A stretch of DNA of 64,000 bases from RGZA01 sp041917755 (GCA_041917755.1 JAYRWY010000017.1:186001-250000), one strand, 5' to 3'. Shown: positions 8,966-18,394, counted from the stretch's first letter. Notes: generated by a model not told the origin, from the letters alone. Made by a program: numbers and translations.

Positions 8966-9286
8966 CTACATCAAGCGGAGAGTTAAAGCAGATATTGCTG
9001 TGCCAATAATACCAATACATGAGTAGACAATTGATGTTCGATATTGTTGTTTTTTAGAGCAGTGCATTGATATAAGAAAAATTACAAACAAAAAAGCAGG
9101 CGTAATAAATTGTGGAATTTCAACAAAAAATCCCGGAAGCTGTGACAGCGTGAAGCTATGCATTAGAACGATGCCTAAGACTAAATAGAAACCTGCAGCT
9201 AAAGTTGTGCACAATAAAAGTAGGCCAATAACTAGCAATAGAACGCCAGAGATTGTTTTGTATAACTTCTCTCTGGTCTCGTTCAT
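8966..9286 (-). CDS. Small membrane protein, unknown
   Basis: A 106-residue protein starting 2 bp after the acnA stop, so almost certainly in the same transcript. It has three hydrophobic segments: about residues 12-38 (TISGVLLLVIGLLLL and on), 55-72 (ITPAFLFVIFLISM) and 83-103. It is otherwise featureless, with a short Lys/Gln/Tyr-rich loop between segments two and three. I recognise no family. Confidence 0.55.
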   Translation of the reverse strand: MNETREKLYKTISGVLLLVIGLLLLCTTLAAGFYLVLGIVLMHSFTLSQLPGFFVEIPQFITPAFLFVIFLISMHCSKKQQYRTSIVYSCIGIIGTAISALTLRLM

Positions 9287-9288
9287 TC

Positions 9289-11982
9289 TTAAGCCGCCAT
9301 CATGCCGCGAAGTACGAAGGGCAGAATACCACCGTTTTGGTAGTATTCGACTTCATCCGCGGTATCAATGCGGCACTTCAATGGAACTTGACGATCCGGC
9401 GCGCCAGCTTTGGAGATGGTGAGGAAGAGTTCCATGCCCGGCTTCAATCCCTTTTCGATGCCGATGATGGAGAGGTCTTCAGAGCCATCCAGTTTCAAAT
9501 CCGCGCGTGTCATGCCGTTTTTGAATTCCAACGGCAATACGCCCATGCCGACCAGATTGCTTCTATGAATGCGCTCGAAGCTCTCGGCAATCACGGCGCG
9601 TACACCCAGCAGCTTGGTACCCTTTGCGGCCCAATCGCGGCTTGAACCCGTGCCGTATTCTTTACCCGCAATAATCATCAATGGAATATTGGCGGCGATA
9701 TAACGCATGGCGGCGTCATAAATCGGCATGGTATCACCCGTTGGCAGATATTTGGTAATACCGCCTTCGGTGCCCGGTAATAACTCGTTCTTGATGCGGA
9801 TATTGGCGAATGTGCCGCGCATCATGATTTCGTGATTACCACGACGTGCACCATAGGAATTGAAATCTTCCTTGGTCACTTTGTGCTCAACCAGATAGGC
9901 GCCTGCGGGGCTCTTGATCGTGATATCACCTGCAGGTGATATATGGTCGGTGGTGATGCTGTCGGCAAATACGGCCAATGGTTTGGCGCGTACAATATCC
10001 ATCACCTTGGTCGGCTGTTTTTTCATGCCTTCAAACAATGGCGGATGTTTCACATAGGTTGAAACAGGATCCCATTGATAGGTAAGACCCGTTGCGGTTT
10101 TTACCTTCTGCCATTCTTCCGGACCCTTGAACACATCGGCATATCTGTCCTTGAACATCTTGGGTGTGAGGCATTTTTCAACCGTTTGTGCCACTTCTTG
10201 ATTGCTTGGCCAGATGTCTTTCAAGAACACCGGCTTGCCATCACGGCCTGTACCGATTGGGTCTTTTTCAAAATCAATCGTGACTGAACCCGTAAGCGCA
10301 TAGACAACGCACAGCGGTGGTGAGGCCAGATAGTTGGCTTTTGTTTGCGGGTTAACGCGGCCTTCAAAATTGCGGTTGCCCGACAATACAGCCGCTACGG
10401 CCAAATTACCTTTGGTAACAGCAGCAGAAACTGCTTCAGGAAGTGGACCGGAGTTACCAATGCAAGTGGTGCAACCATAGCCAACAAGATTGAAGCCGAG
10501 CATATCAAGTGGTTTATCAAGACCTGCAGATTGCAAATAATCGGTCACAACTTGGCTGCCAGGGGCGAGGGATGTTTTCACCCATGGCTTAACGGTCAAA
10601 CCTTTTTCAACGGCTTTTTTAGCAACCAGACCGGCTGCTACCATCACGCTTGGGTTGGATGTGTTGGTGCACGATGTGATTGCTGCAATCACCACGTCAC
10701 CATGGGTGAGGGTAGCGTTCATGCCATCAATCGGTGTCTTGGTGTTGCGTGCATCGCCTTCAATTTTGTATTTCTTGAGGTCTTCTTCAAACGCCGATGC
10801 GACCTTGGATAATGCCACGCGGTCTTGTGGCAAACGTGGGCCAGCAAGCGATGGTTCAACCGTTGATAGATCCAGTTCCAATGTGTCGGTGAACACAGGA
10901 TCAGGCGACGATGCATCTCGCCACATGCCTTGTTCCTTGGCATAGGCTTCCACCAAGGCAACGCGGTCAGCATCACGGCAAGTGAAGTTGAGGTAACGAA
11001 TGGTTTCCGCATCAATCGGGAATATACCGCAAGTTGCGCCATATTCCGGTGCCATGTTCGCAATCGTCGCGCGGTCTGCCAGTGGAAGCGTATCAAGGCC
11101 GGGGCCATAGAATTCCACGAACTTATTCACTACGCCTTTTTTGCGCAGCATATTGGTAACGGTCAGCACAAGGTCAGTTGCCGTACAACCTTCCTTCAAT
11201 TGGCCTTTCAATTTAAAGCCGATGACTTCGGGAATAAGCATCGAGGTTGGCTGGCCGAGCATGCATGCTTCGGCTTCAATGCCGCCTACGCCCCAACCCA
11301 ATACTGCAAGTCCATTGACCATGGTGGTATGGCTGTCCGTGCCCACCAATGTATCAGGATAAGCAATGGTTTTGCCGTTTTGGTCCTTATCGGTCCAAAC
11401 CACTTGTGCCAAGTATTCAACGTTTACCTGATGGCAAATACCCGTGCCTGGCGGTACAACGCGGAAGTTGTCAAATGCTTGTTGGCCCCAACGCAGGAAC
11501 GCGTAGCGTTCACCGTTGCGTTCAAATTCTTTGGCAACGTTATAGGCGAACGAATTTTTATCGCCGAACTTATCAACCATAACCGAGTGATCAATTACCA
11601 GATCAACAGCGCATAATGGATTGACGGATTCCACATTACCACCAAACCCTTTTACAGCTTCACGCATCGCGGCTAAATCCACGACGGCTGGAACGCCGGT
11701 AAAATCTTGCATCAACACGCGGGCAGGGCGGTAGGCGATTTCGCGGTCACTCTTTTTCGTTTTCAGCCATTCAACCAAGGCCTTGATGTCATCCACACTC
11801 ACGGTGGTGCCGTTTTCAAAGCGCAGCAAATTTTCGAGAAGAATTTTCAAGGAATAAGGAAGACCAGCAAGGCTACCAATTTTTTGTTCAGCGACTTTCA
11901 AGCTAAAGTAGTCGTAGGTTTTACCGTTAACTGCCAAGGTACGGCGGGTGGCAAGTGTGTCGTGTCCGGTGCGAAGAGCCAT
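9289..11982 (-). CDS. acnA: Aconitate hydratase A
   Basis: A TCA-cycle enzyme that converts citrate to isocitrate with a [4Fe-4S] cluster. Cluster cysteines are seen in AAITSCTNTSNPSVM and in GYGCTTCIGNSGPL. A C-terminal swivel domain follows, with GKEYGTGSSRDWAAKG, a family signature. From ATG 11982, preceded by an AAAGG ribosome site, the protein is 897 residues, the usual AcnA length. The frame stays open 16 codons upstream to 12030, but that segment does not look like AcnA. It leads a two-gene operon with the small membrane protein. Confidence 0.96.
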   Translation of the reverse strand: MALRTGHDTLATRRTLAVNGKTYDYFSLKVAEQKIGSLAGLPYSLKILLENLLRFENGTTVSVDDIKALVEWLKTKKSDREIAYRPARVLMQDFTGVPAVVDLAAMREAVKGFGGNVESVNPLCAVDLVIDHSVMVDKFGDKNSFAYNVAKEFERNGERYAFLRWGQQAFDNFRVVPPGTGICHQVNVEYLAQVVWTDKDQNGKTIAYPDTLVGTDSHTTMVNGLAVLGWGVGGIEAEACMLGQPTSMLIPEVIGFKLKGQLKEGCTATDLVLTVTNMLRKKGVVNKFVEFYGPGLDTLPLADRATIANMAPEYGATCGIFPIDAETIRYLNFTCRDADRVALVEAYAKEQGMWRDASSPDPVFTDTLELDLSTVEPSLAGPRLPQDRVALSKVASAFEEDLKKYKIEGDARNTKTPIDGMNATLTHGDVVIAAITSCTNTSNPSVMVAAGLVAKKAVEKGLTVKPWVKTSLAPGSQVVTDYLQSAGLDKPLDMLGFNLVGYGCTTCIGNSGPLPEAVSAAVTKGNLAVAAVLSGNRNFEGRVNPQTKANYLASPPLCVVYALTGSVTIDFEKDPIGTGRDGKPVFLKDIWPSNQEVAQTVEKCLTPKMFKDRYADVFKGPEEWQKVKTATGLTYQWDPVSTYVKHPPLFEGMKKQPTKVMDIVRAKPLAVFADSITTDHISPAGDITIKSPAGAYLVEHKVTKEDFNSYGARRGNHEIMMRGTFANIRIKNELLPGTEGGITKYLPTGDTMPIYDAAMRYIAANIPLMIIAGKEYGTGSSRDWAAKGTKLLGVRAVIAESFERIHRSNLVGMGVLPLEFKNGMTRADLKLDGSEDLSIIGIEKGLKPGMELFLTISKAGAPDRQVPLKCRIDTADEVEYYQNGGILPFVLRGMMAA

Positions 11983-12163
11983 GGGTAAACAACCTTTTGA
12001 GTGAGTTGGCGGGTGGATATCTAAGACCACACATATAATGGGCTGTTGTTAAAGAGAGGTGAACACCTTGTTATTGCTGGCATTCATTACGAATACGGTT
12101 TGTAAAATGCCTTTACTGAAAGCTTTTTAAGAATCTATTGCAGGTTTAGTTTCAATCGCCTAT

Positions 12164-12673
12164 ATGAGTACTGCAACTGATAACAAGGTTTTTAATTGCA
12201 TGTGCAGTGCTGCCGCCGCTGGCGACCCAGAAGATAACAATGGTGAGGGTGGGTTTCGTAATACCCAGCCCAGCATGACTCTCTCTTGGACTGAGCAAGA
12301 CGAAATCTTGACCAACCTTTGGTCAAAAGGCGAAAAGCCAGAATCCATTGCAGTCACCCTCAATCGATCCGTCGCTGCTGTGATGACCAGAGCGGCGCGT
12401 CTTGGCCTGCAGCGTCGTTTCGCACCCGGACGCAAACCCAAGAAAACAGGTGATGCAGAAAGTGGCCTTGCCAATTTGCGCAATGCGGCACGTCTTTCTG
12501 CCCAGCTGCAAACCACTCCAGCACAGCTTTCGCATCGTATTTGCTTGATGTGCTTAAACCGTTTCCAATCCCAAGGCCGCCATAACCGCATTTGCGGAAA
12601 TTGCAAAGGCTCGCCCGAATATCGTTCCGCATCCGGATTGCCGGATGTTGATGTGTCATCTGGCGGCGGCTAA
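12164..12673 (+). CDS. GcrA-like regulator with HTH and C4 zinc-ribbon motifs
   Basis: A 169-residue protein. Residues about 40-88 (beginning SWTEQDEILTNLW, ending AARLGLQRR) match the start of GcrA-type proteins: a W-T-E start, a short helical unit, then a helix-turn-helix ending in xRLGL. GcrA binds sigma70 RNA polymerase and stimulates promoters carrying CcrM-methylated GANTC. The C-terminus holds CLMCLNRFQSQGRHNRICGNC, a four-Cys zinc-ribbon-like motif. The middle is basic (GRKPKK). It is divergent from acnA and directly upstream of the secretion cluster, whose dotH promoter holds four GANTC sites. The family call is fairly sure; the link to the cluster is inference. Confidence 0.65.
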   Translation: MSTATDNKVFNCMCSAAAAGDPEDNNGEGGFRNTQPSMTLSWTEQDEILTNLWSKGEKPESIAVTLNRSVAAVMTRAARLGLQRRFAPGRKPKKTGDAESGLANLRNAARLSAQLQTTPAQLSHRICLMCLNRFQSQGRHNRICGNCKGSPEYRSASGLPDVDVSSGGG

Positions 12674-12757
12674 TTGCTTGAATGCGTTCCCAGATTTCTT
12701 GGGTGCAATTCAACTCTTTAATCTTTCCTAAACAATGCGTCGTTAATTCTAGTAGCT

Positions 12758-13414
12758 ATGAATAAACAAGACGCCGTACAAACCGTTCTCATCCGCAATA
12801 GTTTTTATCGCGACGGCTATCGCTCGTTGCTCAAGGTCGCGCTTGTGCAGGGCGGGGTGATTATCGCACTTATTGCGGTGATTGTGTATTTGGTACTGAC
12901 CAGCGAAGTTAAGCATGTATTCTTTGCGACCAATGTGGATGGCCGCATTATGCCGATTGAACCCATCGCCGAACCTTACTTCCAAGATGATCAGGTTATC
13001 ACCTGGGTTGCCAAAACGGCACGCGAAGTTATGCAGATGGACTACCTCAATTACCGCACCAGTCTTGATAAGGGTAACAGCAAGTTTACGCAGGCTGGTC
13101 GTATCGACTTCCATGCTGCGCTGAAAGATTCCCGTCTGATTGAAGCGATTGAAAAAAATAAGCTGGTTGTTCAGTTGAAAGTAGAAGGCGCACCGCAAAT
13201 CTTGAAGAAGGCGATGACCAAAGAAGGCGCCTATGTTTGGTTCCTCAGTATGCCAATCAGCATCGTATATGATGGACAAGATCCGCCGCAACCATTCCGC
13301 GGAAAATTGCAGGTGCGTGTTGACCGCATCGACTTCCTTGAAAACCCCGATGGTATTGCCTTTGGTCAGTGGGTTGTGGGTGAAGAGAACATTCTTAACC
13401 GCGTTCAAAAATAA
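12758..13414 (+). CDS. dotI: Type IVB secretion protein DotI/IcmL
   Basis: A 218-residue bitopic inner-membrane protein. A short basic cytoplasmic N-terminus (NKQDAVQTVLIRNSFYRDGYR) precedes one membrane helix at about 27-48, and a periplasmic domain follows, with a FATNVDGRI--P start typical of DotI/IcmL and IncI TraM. Known members oligomerise in the inner membrane as part of the translocation channel. It is the first gene of the secretion cluster, 85 bp after the GcrA-like gene. The Legionella protein is about the same length (212). A paralogue follows 31 bp later. Confidence 0.9.
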   Translation: MNKQDAVQTVLIRNSFYRDGYRSLLKVALVQGGVIIALIAVIVYLVLTSEVKHVFFATNVDGRIMPIEPIAEPYFQDDQVITWVAKTAREVMQMDYLNYRTSLDKGNSKFTQAGRIDFHAALKDSRLIEAIEKNKLVVQLKVEGAPQILKKAMTKEGAYVWFLSMPISIVYDGQDPPQPFRGKLQVRVDRIDFLENPDGIAFGQWVVGEENILNRVQK

Positions 13415-13445
13415 TTTGGCATCATTCATCAATGTGTGATTGAAC

Positions 13446-14126
13446 ATGGCAACCAAACGTCCAACGACCGCCATTAAACCAGAACAGGTTTACAAGGTTG
13501 TTTTTCATCCATCCGAACCTGCGCCTGTTGGATCATCCGCGCAGTTTCGCTTTGCACGCGGGCTGGTGACCATTTTATCTTACATCATTGCTATGCTGAC
13601 TTTTTGTGCTATGGCAGTCTATGTGGTATTCGCCGATACGTATTTTTTCCATCTTTCAGTGTTAGACCGCGAACGCATTCCTGAACGTCTTGTGCTCATG
13701 CGCGGGCTTGATACCCCCAATTTGACACGTACCGGCATTACCAATATGGCAATGAATGTTGCCACCGAAGTATTGACCTTTGGATTCAATAATGCTGATG
13801 AACGATTGTTGAAGTCACGGCGCCTGTTTACCGAAGAAGCATGGTTGCGATTTGCCAAGGCGTATCTCAAGGAAGGTCGCCTCGACAAAATCAAACTCAA
13901 TCAGCAAGTCCTTACCAACGTGGCAGTCAACAATGCAGTGATTGTAGAAGAGGGCAAGAACGCCCTTGGCGAACAAAAATGGGTGGTTCAGGTTCCAACC
14001 ATTACCACTTATCAGGCTGGTAAGAAGATTGTTCCTGTAAAAAGTATTCTGCAAATCACCTTTGTAAAGGCACCGACATTGGAGCACCCAGAGGGTGTTG
14101 CCATCGATGCTTGGGAACAGATCTAG
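13446..14126 (+). CDS. Second DotI/IcmL-like protein
   Basis: A protein of about 226 residues with the same plan as its neighbour: cytoplasmic N-terminus, one helix at about 42-66 (LSYIIAMLTFCAMAVYVVF), and a periplasmic domain of the DotI type ending in AIDAWEQI. In Legionella the gene beside dotI (dotJ/icmM) encodes only the N-terminal part of the domain. Here the partner keeps a full periplasmic domain. I chose ATG 13446 over the in-frame TTG 13440. A GC-rich hairpin (CCCGCG-A-CGCGGG, 14149-14161) follows and may end the transcript. Confidence 0.75.
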   Translation: MATKRPTTAIKPEQVYKVVFHPSEPAPVGSSAQFRFARGLVTILSYIIAMLTFCAMAVYVVFADTYFFHLSVLDRERIPERLVLMRGLDTPNLTRTGITNMAMNVATEVLTFGFNNADERLLKSRRLFTEEAWLRFAKAYLKEGRLDKIKLNQQVLTNVAVNNAVIVEEGKNALGEQKWVVQVPTITTYQAGKKIVPVKSILQITFVKAPTLEHPEGVAIDAWEQI

Positions 14127-14210
14127 GCGGGTTGTCTGTCGCCCGGAACCCGCGACGCGGGCTAATCTTTACTTCTCGTTAACTTCCCGGTCTCTACTCT
14201 AACGATGTTT

Positions 14211-14289
14211 GATTCTTTCCTGCCATAGGGGCAAAGAAAATAGAATCCGACGCAGGCTGAAGGATTGACGGGAGTCTTGAAGAAGATTC
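14211..14289. promoter_or_regulatory. GANTC cluster upstream of dotH
   Basis: Four GANTC (CcrM methylation) sites lie within 79 bases: GATTC 14211-14215, GAATC 14243-14247, GAGTC 14272-14276 and GATTC 14285-14289. They sit just before the dotH start at 14302. One site per 256 bases is expected for random sequence, so this is a clear local excess. With a GcrA-like gene upstream, it suggests methylation-dependent, cell-cycle-linked control of the secretion operon. Confidence 0.5.
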
Positions 14290-14301
14290 TAGTGAAAACA
14301 G

Positions 14302-15594
14302 ATGACGATTCGTGCAATCAACCCTTTGAGTAACCGTCCGAATTTTTCGGAATGCTTAAGCCGTGCCGCTGTGATGGGGGCATTGCTGGGCGGGGTATGT
14401 TTATTGCCGTTTTCCACAGCTTATGCACAGGCTCTGTTGCCCGCTGCCTTAACAACCACTCCTATCGAAGCGAGCCTTGCGCCGCCGCCATCAACCGAGG
14501 CACCTGCATTGGCCATGCCGATTGCATCGGATGCCAGCACGCCAACCACGGCTAGTGATCTGGGAGGCAGTGCGCCATTACCAACTGGTGCGGCGCCGGG
14601 AATGACAACCGATGCGCCATCCGCGCCGCTAACAGTATCAACCGCGCCGCAGACCGAAAGCACTGCGCCGACCGGGAATAAGGCTGCGGTAGATCATCCA
14701 TCTGCCAATAGCATGATGCCGATTGATCCCCCGCCATTACCGCAAGAAAGCCGTTTGGATAATGCCATACGCAATGAAGCGGAGCGCTCATTCTACGATG
14801 CAAAGAAACAACGTTATCAAACTACGTTTGAACGTGCGTATGAAGGTCTGGTGCCGCTTGGGCCGAATGAAGTTCGGGATACCATGAGCCGTTATGAACG
14901 CACGCAGCGTGCATCGGTGCCGCCGTCATCCGGTCAGCCGCGTGGACAGGTTCGCATTAAAACCTTATCGCTTGAACCAGGTTCAGAACCACCCACTATT
15001 AATATTTCATCGGGCTATGTCACGACGATTACCATTCTGGATGCCACGGGTGAACCTTGGCCGATTTTGGATTTAGGTATTGGCGGCAATTTTGAAGTCA
15101 GCAAAACAGGCGGCGGTAACCACGTCATCCGCGTGATGCCGCTGACGCGATTTGGGTATGGTAATTTGTCGGTGTTGTTACAGGATTTATCTACGCCGAT
15201 TATTTTCAAATTATCATCAGGCGGCGCAACCGTGGATTACCGCTTTGATGCGCGCGTCCCGCGCCTTGGGCCCAATGCAAAACTTTCATTGATCGATAAG
15301 AAAAATAAATTACAAGCTGGCTCGGCAGAAATTATGGGCTTCTTGGATAATGCGCCGCCGCCTGAAGCAAAGCGTGTTCGCATCAATGGCGCAGATTCAC
15401 GAACCATGGCATGGACCGTTGATCGCCGTATGTTTGTGCGCACCCCGCTGACCATGTTATCACCGGCGTGGGATTCAAGCGTGTCATCGGCTGACGGTAC
15501 TACGGTTTATGAATTAACTGAGACGCCCGTTCTTATTATGTCCGATAATGGTGTGCTTGTGCGCGCTCGCGTAGCACCCAAGGAAGAAGAATAA
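14302..15594 (+). CDS. dotH: Type IVB core protein DotH/IcmK
   Basis: DotH forms part of the outer-membrane core ring with DotC and DotD. The 430-residue protein has a Sec signal (GALLGGVCLLPFSTAYA, cut near residue 42), a long Pro/Ala/Thr-rich linker (about 43-155), and a beta-rich C-terminal domain from about residue 218. That domain shows SLEPGSEPPTINISSGYVTTITILD and WPILDLGIGG, which match DotH/IcmK and IncI TraN. The Legionella protein is about 360 residues; the extra length is the linker. dotG starts 2 bp after the stop. Confidence 0.9.
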   Translation: MTIRAINPLSNRPNFSECLSRAAVMGALLGGVCLLPFSTAYAQALLPAALTTTPIEASLAPPPSTEAPALAMPIASDASTPTTASDLGGSAPLPTGAAPGMTTDAPSAPLTVSTAPQTESTAPTGNKAAVDHPSANSMMPIDPPPLPQESRLDNAIRNEAERSFYDAKKQRYQTTFERAYEGLVPLGPNEVRDTMSRYERTQRASVPPSSGQPRGQVRIKTLSLEPGSEPPTINISSGYVTTITILDATGEPWPILDLGIGGNFEVSKTGGGNHVIRVMPLTRFGYGNLSVLLQDLSTPIIFKLSSGGATVDYRFDARVPRLGPNAKLSLIDKKNKLQAGSAEIMGFLDNAPPPEAKRVRINGADSRTMAWTVDRRMFVRTPLTMLSPAWDSSVSSADGTTVYELTETPVLIMSDNGVLVRARVAPKEEE

Positions 15595-15596
15595 TC

Positions 15597-16973
15597 ATGA
15601 CCAATGCACCTGATGATTTTGATCAAGATTTTTCTGAAGCAACCATCCAGCGTCCGCCTGCGGCCAAGCCCAGCATGGCTAACAATATTGCTGCTGCATG
15701 GCAGGGCAGCCCACTTTTCAAAATGTTTGTGTTGGTGGTGATTGTTGGCGCTCTTTCCGCGGCGGCGATTGCAATATTTTCAGGAAATGAAAAAGATATT
15801 ACCGGTACCTCTGTGCGCTCTGCGCCGAATTTGACCGAAGCACCTGGTTCAAAAGCTCCGCCTGCTTATGTAGACGCAGTTAACGATGCGTCTGCCAAGC
15901 GTTCGGAAGAAGCCTTGCAACAAGGTAAAAGCGCTATTCCTACCCCCGTATCGGGAGATGAAACCAAGGCGGGTCTGGGCGAGAATGCAGATGAATCCCA
16001 ATATGATCCGCTGGCAGAGTTCCGCCCCAGCACACCGCAAGAAGCGGCCCCATCTATGCAACAAGACAACACGCCTGTAGAAACCGTGGACAGCGAATTG
16101 CTCAGCAAGATGCAGTCGCAAATGACCAGCCTGTTTGACGCATGGCGCCCCGCAGGCATTAAGACAATCCAGATTCAGGATCCTGGCGCGATTAAGCAAG
16201 CATCAACGCAGCCCACCACGGTTGCTCCAAATGCAAAAGTCATCGTGGCATCGGGAAGTATCTATTATGGCGAGATGTTAATGGAAGCCAATTCTGACGC
16301 GCCAGGCCCCATCGTTGCACAAATTTTATCAGGTCCGTTTGCTGGTGGCCGCGCTATTGGTGCATTCGAGGTAACCCGCGAATATCTCATCATCCATTTC
16401 ACCAAAATCAGCTATAAGAAAAAAGATTATGCAGCTGATATTCTTGCGGTTGATCCCAACACCACATTGGGCGCGATGGTCACTGAAAAAGATAATCGTT
16501 ATTTCACGCGCGTGATTTTACCAGCTGCGGCGGCCTTCCTTGAAGGATTTGGTAGTGCGATTAGTTCACCTTCCAATAGCATTGTCAGCAATAACGGCCA
16601 GACGGTAGTATTGCAGCAATCCAAGCAAGGTATCGAAGATGGTATGTATCGCGGTCTTGCCGAAGGTGCCAGCACGATTGGTGGCTTCTTTAGAGATGAA
16701 GCTGCAGCAACCAAGCCCCTTATTCGTGTGGCTGTGGGCACACCCATGGGATTGTTCTTTGTGAATGCGGTGACGGATAGCAACCAGGCAGGTAACAGCG
16801 CTAATGTGATTCAGACCCCGGTGCAGCAGCAACCCCAGCAGCCCTCGCCGACATATTCCTCCTCGGGTAGCCTCATAAACGATAATAACCTTGGAAATAC
16901 GGGATTATCGACAATCCCATCCTCGGGTCTTGCGAATAGCGGCGTCAACATTATACAATCCCCTGCGAAATAA
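15597..16973 (+). CDS. dotG: Type IVB core protein DotG/IcmE (short form)
   Basis: DotG spans from inner to outer membrane and carries a VirB10-like C-terminal domain. Here it is 458 residues: a cytoplasmic part, one inner-membrane helix at about 37-60 (MFVLVVIVGALSAAAIAIF), a Pro/Ser/Gln linker, and the VirB10-like domain from about 190 (VIVASGSIYYGEMLMEAN, then AGGRAIGAFEV). Legionella DotG is over 1000 residues because of a long repeat region. That region is absent here, as in IncI TraO. The tail after the domain (QQQPQQPSPTYSSSG) is low complexity. Confidence 0.9.
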   Translation: MTNAPDDFDQDFSEATIQRPPAAKPSMANNIAAAWQGSPLFKMFVLVVIVGALSAAAIAIFSGNEKDITGTSVRSAPNLTEAPGSKAPPAYVDAVNDASAKRSEEALQQGKSAIPTPVSGDETKAGLGENADESQYDPLAEFRPSTPQEAAPSMQQDNTPVETVDSELLSKMQSQMTSLFDAWRPAGIKTIQIQDPGAIKQASTQPTTVAPNAKVIVASGSIYYGEMLMEANSDAPGPIVAQILSGPFAGGRAIGAFEVTREYLIIHFTKISYKKKDYAADILAVDPNTTLGAMVTEKDNRYFTRVILPAAAAFLEGFGSAISSPSNSIVSNNGQTVVLQQSKQGIEDGMYRGLAEGASTIGGFFRDEAAATKPLIRVAVGTPMGLFFVNAVTDSNQAGNSANVIQTPVQQQPQQPSPTYSSSGSLINDNNLGNTGLSTIPSSGLANSGVNIIQSPAK

Positions 16974-17014
16974 GTTCTGACCAACCGATTCTGTAGGCTC
17001 TAAGAGGCGCATCA

Positions 17015-18394
17015 ATGGATAAAGACGACCCGTTCAACCGTCCGAGTGGAAGTCATGGCGACGATCACGATTCCGAACAGGATTTCAATGATGATGCACG
17101 TTATGATGACACCCTGACGCCAGAGGTGCGCGAAGAAGAATACGCAGCCGGTCAGGAAGAATGGGATCAACCGATTGATGAGTTTGCTGAAGAAGAACAG
17201 CACGCTGGTGGTCACCAAGCCCAGCAGAAGCATGACCCATTCGCCGATGAAGGCCCGTTGGAAGACGAATTTTCCGAACACAATCATGCAGACCATGATG
17301 GCCATGAAGGTCACGAGCAAGAATTAGAAGACCATGATGAACCAGCACAGGCATCATCACGGCCAAGTGCGGCATCTATGGCCGGTATGAAGCCGCCATC
17401 AAGCATCATGAAATATATTCCATATGTGGGTGGCGGTCTTGCTGCTGTGGCGATTGCATTTTTCGGCTTCCAGCAATTCATGGGTGATGGCGATACAACC
17501 TCATCTCAGCCATCGCTGGAACATCAGAATACGTGGGATTCTACCTCGGCAAATCCAACGCAGCAACCAACGCAATCTGCGAGCAATGAATTCCAGCAGC
17601 TTGCACCGACTGCGCAGCCAACAGATGTCGCTGCAAATACCCAAGCAAACATGATAACGCCAACGCAGGCACCTGTTGAACAACAGCAGCAGGTTCAAGC
17701 GCCACTGCCACAAGCAGAGCCACAACAAGTGGCTCAGCAGGTGCAACAGCCCACAACGCAACAACCCGCAACCAATGCGCTGGAAACGCGTATCGCCGAG
17801 TTGACGCAGCAGCTGGAAACTATGAAGCAGACCCAAGATCAGCTGAACCAGAAGTTGCAGCAGGCAACAGCAACGCCGCCATCCATGGACGAAAATTCCA
17901 AAGCAGCAACGCATGCACTGGAAGATCGTATTGCGCAACTCGAGCAAAAGCTAACCGCGGCGCAGTCGGCGCCAAGCGTTGCACCAACCAGTTCGGTTGA
18001 TGCGCCTATGGCAAAACCATCACGTAAGTCACGTCGCACTTCAGATAGTGTAGTGGATTCACCCGCATCAGATTCAGGTTCGCGCAGCGCCAGAAAAGCC
18101 AGCACTGATTTTATGGTGGCCAAAAAACCAAAACGCACCAAGAAACGTTCATCTGTTCAAGCCAATTCTTCATCCGGAACCGAAGGGTTTAGTCCGGTTG
18201 ATAGCCGTCCGTTCCAAGGTTGGATTTTGCGCTCAGCACAACCCGGATCAGCTTGGTTATCGCAAGGTCCATACAGCAGCGATCTTCGCCGCGTTGTTCC
18301 AGGTGATAAAGTGCAGGGACTTGGCACCGTTACTGCCATTCGTCAGGTGGCTGGACGCTGGGTCGTTGAAGGCACACAAGGCGCGGTTCGCTAA
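17015..18394 (+). CDS. dotF: DotF/IcmG-like (TraP-like) inner-membrane protein
   Basis: 459 residues in four parts. A strongly acidic, His-rich cytoplasmic N-terminus (about 1-125) has many Asp, Glu and His. One membrane helix lies at about 133-154 (IPYVGGGLAAVAIAFFGF). A Gln/Pro-rich stretch is followed by two coiled-coil segments (ETRIAELTQQLETMKQ near 253 and EDRIAQLEQKL near 305). A small beta-rich C-terminal domain lies at about 400-459 (GWILRSAQPGSAWL, PGDKVQGLGTVTAI). Placement after dotG and this topology match DotF/TraP, which sits around the core. Legionella DotF is shorter (about 269). Confidence 0.7.
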   Translation: MDKDDPFNRPSGSHGDDHDSEQDFNDDARYDDTLTPEVREEEYAAGQEEWDQPIDEFAEEEQHAGGHQAQQKHDPFADEGPLEDEFSEHNHADHDGHEGHEQELEDHDEPAQASSRPSAASMAGMKPPSSIMKYIPYVGGGLAAVAIAFFGFQQFMGDGDTTSSQPSLEHQNTWDSTSANPTQQPTQSASNEFQQLAPTAQPTDVAANTQANMITPTQAPVEQQQQVQAPLPQAEPQQVAQQVQQPTTQQPATNALETRIAELTQQLETMKQTQDQLNQKLQQATATPPSMDENSKAATHALEDRIAQLEQKLTAAQSAPSVAPTSSVDAPMAKPSRKSRRTSDSVVDSPASDSGSRSARKASTDFMVAKKPKRTKKRSSVQANSSSGTEGFSPVDSRPFQGWILRSAQPGSAWLSQGPYSSDLRRVVPGDKVQGLGTVTAIRQVAGRWVVEGTQGAVR

